DNA from: Chlorops oryzae
Taxonomy: Eukaryota > Arthropoda > Insecta > Diptera > Chloropidae
Direction: 5' to 3'
Length of the DNA stretch: 64,000 nucleotides
NCBI GenBank assembly: GCA_020466095.1
Contig: CM035806.1
Coordinates: 127,342,393-127,406,392 of the forward strand
The position numbers and the translations under genes were made by a program. Numbering within the stretch: the stretch's first letter is position 1; the number at the start of each line of letters is the position of its first letter. Of this stretch, positions 44,035-55,059 are shown piece after piece. The notes beneath the pieces were generated by a model. It did no database searches, was not told the origin of the DNA, and saw nothing but the letters and a program-made list of their open reading frames with translations.

Positions 44035-44214
44035 TATATACGCCAAGAAGGCAGATTTTTTTCAATCCACAAAAACATCACACAACCGCGTCGCGTAAAC
44101 AAAAAAAAAAGAAAAACAAAATATAATTCTACGTGCTCGGCAGCCTCCAACCAAAAAACCACCGCAGCGGAATACCAGGTACGTCCACTTGCTCCCTTGC
44201 CCCTCACATTAACA

Positions 44215-45258
44215 ACAATTCTTTTATAACCAAGAGCACACATGCTTTTGGTCATGTGCGCAGTTTTCTTGCGGAAGGTCGGTGTCACGTGTGCGTTGCA
44301 CATTTCAAACTTACTTGGCCCGCATTAGCTCGAACTTGACATGCATTGCTCATTAGGTCAAAGAATAAGAACCGAAAGAAGAAAGCGAAATATGTAACTT
44401 GATATTTGAATTGAAGGTATGCCATATTTGGCAATATTGATTTGCTCCAATTAAATGTTAATAATTAAAGGTGAGTCAAAGCAATTCTGGTCAAAGACAA
44501 AACAAAGTGTAGCTTGATTTGATGTCAAGCGCATTCGATTTGGAAATGTTTTATATGTCTTTCGTAGGTTCTCTTGTACTTCATTTTTCCATGACATTAT
44601 ATTCCGATACGATTTATGGGGAATGTAAATTTTCTAGAATTGATAAAAAATACATCTAACTATCCGTCTTCTATTTACAAATCAAGTTTTGACCTTAAAG
44701 ACTTTCATCTTTATTTTTAATTTATCAAGACTGAAGACAAGAATGACGGTTTAAAGGGCAACAAATACATATGTCAATTTGTATTGTAATACATTTTGTC
44801 TCTTTCTGTTTTCTTGCACGGCGCTCACACGTATAAAACATGCCTGGAATACAGCCCATTTGAATACATGAGAAAGAAAGAGAAGCAGTTATTGTTTCGG
44901 AACATTTAAAAAATAACCCTTTCTTTTCTTCGCATGCCTTTTTCTACTTAAAAATTGTTTCAAAACATGTTTTCATACGTGTGACCGCCGAGTCAAAATC
45001 AGCTGTTTTTATAAAAACTGTGGCACACGTACATCCGCATGAGCTTCGCATCGATGAATGCGGATGCGGATGTTAAAATTCGTGCGGAAGCTCCGCACTT
45101 GCGGATTCGGATGCGAATATTCGCAACAGCCCTGATTTGTACTGCTCCCATATGCTTGCATGTGTTGAATATTTGCGTCAAATGACGCAACGCAGCTGAC
45201 GCATAATTGAAAATGGCACTTCAGCTTTAGCTTCATTATAATTGCAGCCTTGGACATC
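44215..45258. other. Region without recognised genes
   Basis: AT-rich flank. A hairpin GTGCGGAAGCTCCGCAC and repeated GCGGATGCGGATG (about 45055-45110) stand out. Otherwise nothing is supported. Confidence 0.5.
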
Positions 45259-45261
45259 TTA

Positions 45262-45494
45262 AGGTACTTTTAGACGATATGTTTTTTACATGTGTACTGT
45301 CAAATCGATCCGTCCATTTTTCCATATGTAAACGTATGAAATAAGAACGCGTTCTATTTCTTTCTGTTTACATATGTCACGTCACTTGGAGAGAACCTAT
45401 GCAAAGTATGGGTTGCTTTTTGACGCCATATTCAATTTGCAATAAGAAAATTTTGACAGTACACATGGAAAAAACATATCGTCTAAAAGTACCT
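45262..45494. mobile_element. 233-bp MITE, Harbinger-like, TSD TTA
   Basis: Ends AGGTACTTTTAGACGATATG (45262) and its complement (ending 45494) are flanked by TTA (45259-45261, 45495-45497). Arms of about 43 bp share GTACACATG and GACAGTAC. A 3-bp TTA duplication suggests PIF/Harbinger. Confidence 0.8.
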
Positions 45495-45644
45495 TTAGTA
45501 GTTATAAACTTTTTGGTTACATTACTTCAACCTACAATTCTCATAAGCATTATGCGGATTAACATATAACACGTAACAAAATTGTCCGAAAATTTCCTTG
45601 CAATTTTTCACTCGACACGTTAAATATATATATATATGTAAGTA

Positions 45645-47053
45645 CAGTGGTCGTCCAATATAACGAATCTTATGTTGCACGGCTTGTTCGTAAATTCGAA
45701 AAATTCGTTATATTGGACAGTAAATTTTGCACCAAAATCTTCCATTTTCAGGCAATAACAAGCTTTTATTAAAAAAAAAGGACCCGTTTACACAGATTCA
45801 GTTAAAAAACAAGTAAAAAAGCTAAAGTCGGTCAAGCCCGGCTTTGAAATACCCAGCGTCCCGACATTATGAGCGCACTATGTTTTGCTTCTCCATTTGT
45901 GGGCGTGGCAGTGGGAGGGCAAAATAAATTATTTCCCTACACCTTTCATTCGCCTTGGAGAACCTATGTTGCGAATTTGAAGCTTCTACGCCTTTTACTT
46001 CGGAAGTTACGAAAAATTTTCATTTGTGGGCGTGGCAGGGGGCGGGCCAGTTAAATTTTTTCCCCACACCTTTCATTTGCCTTGGTCAACCTATGTTGCG
46101 AATTTGAAGCGTCTACGCCAATTAATTCGGAAGGTACGAAAAATCTCCATTTGTGGGCGTGGCATTGGGCGGGCCATATAAATTTTTTTCCTACACCTTT
46201 CATTCGCCTTGGTCAACCTGTGTTGCGAATTTGAAGCTTCTACGCCTTTTACTTCACAAGTTACGATAAGCCCTTATTTGTGGGCGTGGCTCACGGAGGG
46301 CGGCGTCCATTTTTTTTCAGAATATGTCTCTTTTCGTAATTTACGAGTACACCAAATATCAATGGAATGTGTTGAGTGGTTCGCAAGTTACAAGCATTTT
46401 ACTGAAAACACATTATATTCATTTGTGGGCGTGGCAGTGGGCGGATGTCTCCCATTTTTACTTAGGATCATACTCGGATCCCGATATACGTGTGTGCCAA
46501 ATTTCGACTTGATTGGTCCAGCCGTTTCGGAGGAGATCCGACCACGGACAGATGGACAGACGGACGGACGGACAGACGGACATGTCTAAATCGATTCAGT
46601 TTTTGATCCTGATCATTTCTATATATATATGTCTATATCTCCGGAGCTTAGTTCTCCCTGTTACAAGATTCGCACAAAACTAATATACCCCGCTTACGCT
46701 GGGTATAAAAATTCGGTTATTGCTAACAACCGTTAACTAAACGCTATTAATACGAAAATATGCTTGCACTCATAGTCGCCGGGGTACTCTACCCTGAACG
46801 TTCTTTGCCAACAAACGCCGTGTCGATGCTTGTTTTCACGCAATATAACGTCGACATACATAAATTGAATACACAAGCATGCCTACATAGTCATAAATAC
46901 AAGGAATTGGCTTGCAAAAAAAATAAAATATTCGTTATATCGAACAAAATTTTCGTTTCGTTCGTAATATAGAACCTTCAATGCAAAATTTTAAGCTGTT
47001 CGTTAAATCACGAATTCGTAAAAGCGAGTGTTCGTTATATTGGACGACCACTG
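45645..47053. mobile_element. pogo/Tigger-like non-autonomous element with a nested DINE
   Basis: Ends CAGTGGTCGTCCAATATAAC (45645) and the exact complement (ending 47053) are flanked by TA. CAGT ends with GTCC and TATAACGAA resemble pogo/Tigger elements. Without the DINE insertion (45808-46711) about 0.5 kb remains. Several internal TTCGTTATAT copies are present. No transposase. Confidence 0.8.
45808..46711 (+). mobile_element. mini-me/DINE-like element, long form
   Basis: The same ends as the copy at 19737, with GTCGGTCAAGCCCGGC, ATACCCAGCG, GACGGACGGACAGACGGAC (about 46559) and CGCTGGGTATAAAAA. It contains four to five tandem-like units of about 125 bp, each with TTTGTGGGCGTGGCA...CACCTTTCATTCGCCTTGG, compared with about two in the 19737 copy. 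Confidence 0.8.
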
Positions 47054-49049
47054 TATACTGTGCCAAGTAAAAATTTAATTTTGTATGAACAGGGCCTGCA
47101 AACATTTTTAAAACAAAGGCAGGGATCGGTGCTCGGACTTGAAAATTTTTAAGGGTGTAAGATTTTTAAAGAATTAGTGGTAGACTTATGTAAAAAGTTT
47201 GTAGATTTAAAATTGTTTAAAATATTAATACTGTATATCACATCTGATCATTTAGAAAATTTGGAAAATTACATGTTCTCTTGGTATAAAAAAATGTGTC
47301 AATATTTGTTGAATGTCGTTAAGCGCCAATACTGCCATACTTGATAATAGAAAGTGGTAGATGTACCACTATTTTCTCTTTCTACCAATTCTATCACGCT
47401 ATGTCCAAATCTACCAATTTTTATTTATTTGCCCAGCCGGATTTTATCGCATGCGTGACAAAATCATCGATGCAGAAGTATTGAATATTTCATTTGTAAA
47501 GAGACCAATTGGTGCTGTTTCGAATGATTTTCTAGTGAAAATTTCATGGAAGCAAGAGTTCGTTACAAGAGATCCTTCTTCAAACGAAATTTTCATTTGA
47601 AAAATGGTTGATTACTCCTTTTTATACCCGACACACTCTGTGTCGAGGGTATACTGCGTTCATATTATATGAATCATATAGGACTAAAGGTCTAACTCTT
47701 CTTCTTCCTAATCCCTGCAATGTGTTAGAGCTACGCTGCTTCAACGTATGCATATAGCATGAGGAAAAGAGAAGCATGCTGTGGCAGCGAAATCTTTAGC
47801 TCTGCTCTGGTGAAATGCATTGCCACTTTAATTTTTAATTTTGGGAGATTTTCGAGTTCATTACATATAAAATATCTACCAAACTCATAAAATAATATGA
47901 AAAGCTAGAAAAACACAAAAATAATCAAGGAATCTCAATATAAAAGAGAAATATAAATTGTTTTTTTGTCCTTCCCTGTCCACATAACTTTTTGATCACA
48001 CTATTTCAGCAAAAATGCTAAATTCTATGTACAATCTCATTCGTAGCCGTAGTCAAAAATGTATGTCAATTTATTACAAAATGAAAACATTCGCGCACAT
48101 TAAGCAAAAACATATCGTAATCTATATTTATTAAAGTTTCAATTATGAACTTTACAAGCAATATAAAAAACCGAGCTGACGCCGTGTTTCTTTGATAATT
48201 TTCTTGCAAGTGGCATCATAGTGCCACTTTGTGTCTACCCGTATTGTTGTTGGTAGCTTTCTGGTGAATTTCTCGAAAATGTTGAATTTCCTATTCCTGC
48301 TTAAGGTTTTTGTTGGTAGCTTTTTGGTGAATATCCCCAATTTGTTGAATTTCCTATACCTGCCTAATGGTGTATTTCCCCATCGCGGCAGAGGCTTTTC
48401 GACGTCGACAGTTAGACCATATATTACTATATGTGGCACTCCCAACAACACCGAATTAGTGATGCTAGAATGTTCTGAGTACTCACTCAATTTTGTAACT
48501 AAGCATTCTTGCGTTGAAATTTTTTAATGTTTTCTTTTTAGTATACAACCTTTTAGGTTTTTGATGAAAGATTATGCAATACTGTGCCCTTTTTAAGAGA
48601 GGAGTTCGAAAAATAAGTAGTTTTTGTATTCATTTTAGCATGATTTGTTATAAGTACTTGAGCAATTAGTTTGGTATCGAGCTAGAATTTTTTCTACATC
48701 ACTGAAAAGTTCATATCAGCTGTTCTGTTTTGTAAACAAACATTCGGTCATATTCGACGCATGAGTGCTCTAATTTAGCGTTGTTGAAGAACAAAAGGAA
48801 AATTTCACGTAAAGATTTTTGATATTATATAAAAACCATATTTTAGTCGAAAAAAAAGAGTTTTAACAAAAAATATTTGACGAACACTTATACATGTATA
48901 TGAGTTATACCAAACATTTTGGTACATGTTACAAGATTTGAAAACATTTGTTAGACCGGACCCAGAATTTCTCGGGGGCGTGCTACGTTTTTGATTTTGC
49001 CATAAGAATGCATGCAACGGGGGCCTACTTCAACTCAACAAGCATAGTT
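47054..49049. other. Region without recognised genes
   Basis: It contains a hairpin TACCCGACACACTCTGTGTCGAGGGTA-like end at 47624-47650, of the kind seen at the ends of fly mini-me/Helitron-like repeats. A 64-bp imperfect tandem duplication lies at 48243-48370 (TTGTTGGTAGCTTTnTGGTGAAT). A stretch TTAGACC..ATATTACTATATGTGGCAC (48410-48438) is repeated inverted at about 52985-53010, on the other side of the P-like element. The 112-codon minus frame at 48152-48490 mirrors the tandem duplication and is unconvincing. Confidence 0.5.
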
Positions 49050-49512
49050 GTTGTAGAGCATGATACAAAGAAAAACAGATAACCTACTCCGGTTGCAAAA
49101 ACAAAATTCTACTGCGCATCTACGTCACACGAGAACGCAGCTGTTGTGTTTGTTTACATTTTGTATGTTATTTGAAGTGAATGGTCAGGGCTTCTTGGTT
49201 AGTGTTAAAAAAAGTGATTTTATTTAATTGAAATGTAGATAAAAAGTGTTTTTAAGAGAAAGTTTAATATACAAAGAATAAATTTGTTATTTTTGTGTGG
49301 TAGATAAAGCTTTCAGTTTATAAATAAAATGCAAATGAAAGTTTTTAGGTTAGGTTTAGAAGTTTTGAAAAAAATTTTATTATGTTTGTTAAATAAATAT
49401 GCGTGAGCCAAATGTAGTTATCCGTTTAGGCAACGATGAAATCTAATAAAAAGTAACAAATAAACTCTTTAATAAAACAAAAAGTAAAAGGAAACGTTTT
49501 TTTTTATTTAAA

Positions 49513-50545
49513 TCAAGTTACAATTTTAGAAAATTTTCTTTTGCTGGAATTCGCTGTTTCGACGATTTCTTGATTTAGCCGTCGAATTTTGAAATGCATC
49601 CGCGCTCGGAAAAATAAGGATTTCATCCTCTCGTCACACTGTATGTGCGCCGCTTTGTGCAAGTGAAACTTTAAGTAGCCCTTTATAATTGCGAGGCCGT
49701 TTGAATTATGTTCCTCAAATATTGAATGCAGTTGCTTAATTTGGGTCATCGTTTCTGCGGTTGGTTTTGATAGGCCGCCCTCAGAGAGGTGATCTACCCA
49801 CGAAAATGATGTTGACGGTTGGTCGTCAGAATGAGCAATCCCAGGGATATCCTTTTTCAGCCTATGGCATATGTAGCCAGCAAGGTTTTCCAATCCATCG
49901 TATGCCAAATCGGTAAGTTCTTGGTCAACCGGTTCCTCTACAACTTCTGGCCTGACGTTGCTGAATATGATTCCTAGGAATTTAAAATATTCTTAGGTCT
50001 TTGATATGTGTTTAGAGATTTTGAATATTTACCAGTTAAAGACTTTTCTGTTCTTTCAATATCAGGTGTTTCATCCACCTCCACATTGGCTGAGTCCGAT
50101 ATAACGCCATCATTGCGCCCTAGAATATAGGACCGGAGCCTATACCGAAACTCAACTTGATCTGGATGGTCGTACAGTCCACCTTTGGAGCGAATCAATC
50201 CGAAAAAGTTTTCCAGAATATCCTGGTTCAGGCGATATGTTAAAATAAATTTGCAATTGTATCGCAAACTTAGTTCAACATATAAGCCTTGGAGCGCATT
50301 GTTTGACTGAATTATGCCTGTAAAATTAAGAGTTGAAATTGATTTATATTGAATATTGTTTACGCAGGACCTTTTTGGAAAGGAAGCAGACTGCTTCGTC
50401 CAATAGCTCGCATATTCTTCACCATCGTTGTCATTTGATCCAATATGGTATTTTGTTGTTCCAGTGCCAGACCATATGCATGGCATCGTGTCCTTGAATC
50501 TGGTTTCGGAATGCGAACGTTCATCACATCGAACCAATCGTTTGT
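49513..50545 (-). pseudogene. P-like transposase, C-terminal exons
   Basis: Three minus-strand exons fit: 50545-50371 (NDWFDVMNVRIPKPDSRTRC and on to LLPFQKG), 50317-50033 (FILTYRLNQDILENFFGLIR, SKGGLYDHPDQVEFRYRLRS) and 49973-49513 (LTDLAYDGLENLAGYICHRL, LSEGGLSKP), with introns of 53 and 59 bp. The N-Q-D-x-L-E-N-F-F-x-x-I-R and H-P-x-x-x-x-F-x-Y-R-L-R patterns are strongly P/THAP9-like. The frames are intact, but they are separated from the N-terminal exons by a deletion of the RNase H-like catalytic part. Confidence 0.85.
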
Positions 50546-50613
50546 CTAAAAGAACACCACGTTAATAATATTAAAATATTGTTTGAGTATATAAGTCTTA
50601 CTAGCTTAAATAA

Positions 50614-51610
50614 CACAGTGCGACAATTTTCAGGTCATCGGCTCGGGCCCAAACCAAACCAATTGCAAATGAAAGTACACATGTGGAATAGTAAAACCTC
50701 AACTGGTTTTTGGTCTGGCAGGCTACAATTTTTTTTTACAGTGTATTAAAATTTCGCAATATTGGTCATATACCATACTAAAAAATATGGTAAATCTAGT
50801 ATAAATATTGATTTTTTTTAAAATTCGTCTGAGAAGACTTTTAGTAAAATTCAATGGCAAATTTTTTTGTAGAACATTTTAACCCGTTAAACCCCACCGT
50901 TATGTGACTATTTAACCCAGTTTTCCAAAAACTGTTCAAAAGCCTTCTTAAACTGGGTATTAAAGGGTTAATATGTTCCACAAAAATATTCCTTGGAAAT
51001 TTTCACTGGGGGTTGTCAAAGACATTGAGCACCTATGGGTTAAACCTACTTGAGAAAAGCTATATTAATGAAACGGGTGCTTTTTTTTAGAGCCCAGCTC
51101 TTTTTCCACCAAAAACAACTCCGAGTTTTATTTGATATAGAATACATGAAATACATCAGTTAAATTTGGTTACACTTTTCTCAAGTAGGTTTAACCCATA
51201 GGTGCTCAATGTCTTTGACAACCCCCAGTGAAATTTTCCAAGGAATATTTTTGTGGAACATATTAACCCTTTAATACCCAGTTTAAAAAGGCTTTTGGAC
51301 AGTTTTTGGAAAACTGGGTTAAATAGTCACATAACGGTGGGGTTTAACGGGTTAAAATGTTCTACAAAAAAATTTGTCATTGAATTTTACTAAAAGTCTT
51401 CTCAGACGAATTTTAAAAAAAATCAATATTTATACTAGATTTACCATATTTTTTAGTATGGTATATGACCAATATTGCGAAATTTTAATACACTGTAAAA
51501 AAAAATTGTAGCCTGCCAGACCAAAAACCAGTTGAGGTTTTACTATTCCACATGTGTACTTTCATTTGCAATTGGTTTGGTTTGGGCCCGAAAATTGCTG
51601 TCGCACAGTG
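50614..51610. mobile_element. 997-bp near-perfect palindromic element, TSD TAA
   Basis: Ends CACAGTGCGACA (50614) and complement of CACTGTGCGACA (51610) are flanked by TAA (50611-50613, 51611-51613). Arms of about 440 bp (50614-51060 and 51175-51610) differ by only a few bases and small indels around a loop of about 115 bp. It interrupts the P-like gene. TAA and the size suggest a PIF/Harbinger-type foldback. Confidence 0.85.
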
Positions 51611-51613
51611 TAA

Positions 51614-52686
51614 TTTGTGGCACTCCTCCCAATTAAAGCCTTCTAGCAAACCATGACTGGCTGCCCTTGTAATGGCTTTATAGAGCAGTCTGTACATTTT
51701 CGCACTGGCCGCATATAGAGTAATCGATTGGGCGATATCCTCTTCAGTCCATGTTCGTCGTTTGATTCCAGCTTTCAATTTTGCAATTTGTCCCGTAGTG
51801 AAAATGGTCAAAAGCTTTTCTTCCAAATTTTGTAATTCGTACTTGGCTTTCGTCAACTGAGTTTTTAAGTCATCTATATTGTATTCATAGATTCTGGATT
51901 CTTTTTGCATTTTTTCTGAAAGAGTTTTTAGTTCACGTTCAAGCTTTAGATTTTTCATTTGAACGCTTAAATTTTCTCCGCGTACAGTTTCACTAAAAAT
52001 AAAAATATATATGTATACCGTAAACATTCTTCTTCGGCTTTTATCTTACAGTTCCATTTTCAGATTCTGCATTTCCTCTTCGTTATAGAATTTCTTTGAA
52101 CATGACGGGGGCTCCTCCTCGCAGAGGCCTACGTCCACATTTGTATCAATTTCTTGTAAATGCGCCAATTCTTCATCAAGATTTGCTAAACAAAATTAAT
52201 ATTAATTAAAAACGTAGTTATTAAGATTAATACAATTATAAATTAATACCATCGTTTAAAACTGAAGACGCTTCATATTCCTTTATAAGCATTTGAACGG
52301 TTTTCTTATTTTCCCGCTTTTGAACTCTTTGCTCCCGCTCTTTAAAAAGTTTCTCGCTTTCTTCTGATTGCTTTTTTATTGTTGGCACAGCATCAACATT
52401 TAAAATTCTTTTTTTAGCAAAACCTTAAGTAAACACATAATAATAACACTATATCACTAAAGTATATTTACGCTTTACCCATTTCATACTCCATTTTATT
52501 TGCAAAATCTTCTGGCTTAAAATGGTGCATACAAATAACCGCAGTCTTCGGATTTATATTTTCGTTTCGGCAACAAAAACTTATCCACTTCTTCAAAACG
52601 GAAGGATTCGTTGGAAATTTGAAAAAACTAATTTCACTTGCTTTTGAAAAGTTTTCACTATTGCAATTTTTCACCGCGCACTTCAT
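51614..52686 (-). pseudogene. P-like transposase, N-terminal exons (THAP, coiled coil, HTH)
   Basis: A spliced model fits: exon 1 52686-52479, exon 2 52423-52250, exon 3 52185-52050, exon 4 51992-51614, with introns of 55, 64 and 57 bp, all GT...AG and in phase. Exon 1 is a THAP zinc finger (MKCAVKNCNSENFSKASEI start, W-I-S-F-C-C, C-M-H-H-F, K-P-E-D-F). Exon 2 supplies the AVPTI box that closes the THAP fold. Exon 4 has a leucine-rich coiled coil (RELKTLSEKMQKESRIYEY...) and an HTH-like RRTWTEEDIAQSITLYAAS. THAP binds the element ends. The frame runs into the palindrome and no catalytic domain follows. Confidence 0.85.
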
Positions 52687-52984
52687 GTTTGCTTCTTATG
52701 ATATTTAAGCTCCGTTTAGTTAGACTAGTTCCTCCGTTTAGTTAAACTATCACTTCGCTTACCGCCAATAACAGCTTCTAATGCTATTTAATCTCCGCTT
52801 AGTAAGTCAATAACCTCCGCTTAGTTATACTTTCACTTCGCTTACCGCCAAATACAAAGAAATTCAAAATCAAAACAAACTTACCAATTCTCGTGTGACG
52901 TCACAGGAACAGCTGATCACAAAAGCAAATGTAACGGACCTGCGCAGTAGGTTATCTGTTTTTCTTTGTATCATGGTTGTAGAG

Positions 52985-53456
52985 TGCCACATATAGTAAT
53001 ATATGAGTTAGACCTACAGTCCTACATGGTGTAAGCTGCCAGGGTGCACCCCAAATTATGCTTTGGCACTAGCAAAGAGTATAGAACAACAAGAGATGTC
53101 ATTTTATATATTTTGAAATTCACCCGGACCAGCAGCGAGAGGAAGCTAACTCAAACCTTCTTCAAACACGCTTTTTTGTGTTCGATCCGGTCGAGCACAC
53201 GAAAATCGCGTTTGACGCAACCTTTGGTTCGTTTTGGCTTTGTCAATAAACGGGTTATAAGTCGCAAGTAGGATGGCAATAGGTTCCAGAGCCGAATCGA
53301 AAAAATGAAATATTGCCTCTCAGAAAGCAACGTTTTGTACTTGAATGGAACCAAGCGTTTATCTCTATTTGAACGATTGAAGCGAAGGCGATTAAAAAGA
53401 TACTCGGGATATTAGGTATTTATAATTTTGTGTAGAAAAGAAATAGTTATGAGTTT
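52985..53456. other. P-element flank up to the assembly gap
   Basis: It carries the inverted counterpart of 48410-48438, a TGCCAGGGTGCACC stretch and the LINE scrap described separately. Nothing else supported. Confidence 0.5.
53151..53360 (-). pseudogene. CR1-like LINE ORF2, last residues
   Basis: The minus-strand frame reads FKYKTLLSERQYFIFSIRLW then NLLPSYLRLITRLLT. This parallels the end of the intact LINE in this window (NYLSTSRMFFISVVKLWNLL). It is a short 3' fragment of a related element. Confidence 0.55.
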
Positions 53457-53556
53457 NNNNNNNNNNNNNNNNNNNNNNNNNNNNNNNNNNNNNNNNNNNN
53501 NNNNNNNNNNNNNNNNNNNNNNNNNNNNNNNNNNNNNNNNNNNNNNNNNNNNNNNN
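53457..53556. other. Assembly gap (100 N)
   Basis: Exactly one hundred N, the usual placeholder for a scaffold gap of unknown size. Confidence 0.99.
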
Positions 53557-54028
53557 CATTTTGACAGGCTTTCCCATACTGTGGGTAGGTAGGTAGGTTG
53601 AAGTGGCTGCCACTTAGGCCGTTAATCGGCCCATTGTGATACCAAGGAGGTTTTCTTGTGTTTGTGTGAGTGTATGTGTCTTATTATGTAGTGTGCCTAA
53701 CATGCGATTTTTGAAAAACCAGTGCTAGGCTTGGAACATTACACTCCGTTTCGCCTGTGCCGGGAATCGAACCTCGGACCCTGGGATCAAGAGCATAGCA
53801 CGCATCCCCTACGCTATCCCAGAGCCACTTCCCATACTGTAATACTTGATAAAAACTTTCATAGAACGATTTGTCGGCAACGAAAATCGAAACATTGGCT
53901 CCCACTCTCTCAACTAGTTCAGCTTCGCATCCCATGCTCTCACTTCTGTTCGTTTCGTCACGAGGCGATTGATTCCCACTCGCCTTTTTACGCTTTGCTT
54001 TGATTTTTCCTCTCATTTCATTCTCATT
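53557..54028. repeat. Direct repeat, copy 1 (with SINE)
   Basis: Without the SINE it matches 54578-54791 almost exactly (CATTTTGACAGGCTTTCCC ... CATTTCATTCTCATT). It starts on the first base after the N gap. Confidence 0.9.
53582..53828 (-). mobile_element. tRNA-derived SINE, 247 bp, 11-bp TSD
   Basis: On the minus strand it starts GTGGCTCTGGGATAGCGTAG. The A box TAGCGTAGGGG and the B box GGTTCGATTCC are both perfect. About 170 bp of body and a tail of CTACCTACCTACC follow. The duplication TTCCCATACTG flanks it (53571-53581, 53829-53839). The paralogous copy at 54588-54610 shows the empty site. Confidence 0.93.
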
Positions 54029-54577
54029 CTCTTGTTGAGTGAGTCAGCAAGAGGCGCTAATAGCATAGCAAAACTGTTCAATTTTCACTCTGGTGTTAGA
54101 TGTGAACGAATGCGGACGCTCTTGTCGCCATAAATTGCCATACGCTATAATTGAAAAACTTTTGGAATTTTTCTTTTAAATTTAATTTTTTATTCCCAGA
54201 GTCCACCGAAATATAGTAGGTGCATTCACATCTTAATTTGATTTTTTTATTTGCTGTTCTTTACAAATATGGAAAATCTTCGTTCAAAAGTTGACAAAAG
54301 GAGAGGTGGAGGGAGGTGTGTCATTAAAACTGTGCATCGCTGACGAAGTCGTTCAATTTAAATGCAATATTGAATACTGAATTGCGGGGGTCGCAGATAC
54401 TCAAATGTACTCTAAAATGAAGGAGCATCTCTACTTTGTTGTTTGCAACTTCAATTTTACTTAAAAAGGGTCAAAATATAAAGATACGGCATGTTTAAAA
54501 ATCGCAAATTCTTCGACTTATTTTTGACAGTCAGCTGATTTTTACTCAACTTCACCACACCATTTGGAGCCATATAG

Positions 54578-54791
54578 CATTTTGACAGGCTTTCCCATAC
54601 TGTAATACTTGATAAAAACTTTCATAGAACGATTTGTCGGCAACGAAAATCGAAACATTGGCTCCCACTCTCTCAACTAGTTCAGCTTCGCATCCCATGC
54701 TCTCACTTCTGTTCGTTTCGTCACGAGGCGATTGATTCCCACGCGCTCTTTTTACGCTTTGCTTTGATTTTTCCTCTCATTTCATTCTCAT
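54578..54791. repeat. Direct repeat, copy 2 (SINE-free)
   Basis: It is the counterpart of 53557-54028 with two small differences (CCCACGCGCTC versus CCCACTCGCC). The DNA between the copies (54029-54577) and after (54792-55059) has no recognised gene. Confidence 0.9.
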
Positions 54792-55059
54792 TTAAAGCAT
54801 ATGTGTGCCTACCTACGAACTTACGTTTGTGCATGGACGTTGTGTGGTTTACGAGTATAAAATGTGCGTGTTTGTCCATCAACGTACGTTTGTACGTGGT
54901 TATTGTGTGCTTTGAAATTTTTTGGCGATTCGAAAATTCAAAAATCGTCTTTAGAGTCGACCGCTTATATTATGTGTGGCCGTTTCAAAGTGCCCAATGA
55001 AATGCAGCTACCATGAGGCATTTGTAGGGAGTTTTGGCGTTTGATATACACTAATGTAT

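Larger units (their letters stand above)
34584..44214 (+). mobile_element. Decayed BEL/Pao LTR retrotransposon with a nested mariner
   Basis: LTR segments of 392 bp at both ends agree closely (34584-34975; 42534-44214 once the mariner is removed). Inside are a primer-binding-site-like sequence, a 1.3 kb leader, gag-protease-RT-RNase H-integrase with frameshifts and stops, and an extra zinc-knuckle ORF before the 3' LTR. The order and motifs are those of BEL/Pao. Similarity of the LTRs starts abruptly at GCATAAGTAG, and the true U3 start (TG...) is not identified. Confidence 0.88.
42534..44214 (+). repeat. 3' LTR segment of the BEL/Pao element, interrupted by mariner
   Basis: 42534-42747 and 44035-44214 together match the 5' LTR segment. 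The last bases are CACATTAACA. The flanking DNA after 44214 (ACAATTC) shows no obvious duplication because the 5' end is unresolved. Confidence 0.85.
49059..52975 (-). mobile_element. P-like DNA transposon, 3.9 kb, internally deleted
   Basis: Inverted ends CATGATACAAAGAAAAACAG (49059) and its complement (52975) begin CATGAT as in P elements. GTTGTAGAG duplicates at 49050-49058 and 52976-52984 (8-9 bp; 8 is usual for P). The minus-strand transposase gene has conserved N- and C-terminal exons but lacks the middle. A 997-bp palindrome is inserted at the junction (50614-51610). Confidence 0.92.

Noticed and set aside
45055..45110. GCGGATGCGGATG stretch as a minisatellite
   Set aside because: It has only two to three imperfect units, too few to call an array.
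48152..48490. 112-codon minus-strand frame with a repeated KLPTK/KLPTT segment
   Set aside because: The protein repeat only mirrors a 64-bp DNA tandem duplication. No homology is recognised and no start or splice evidence exists.
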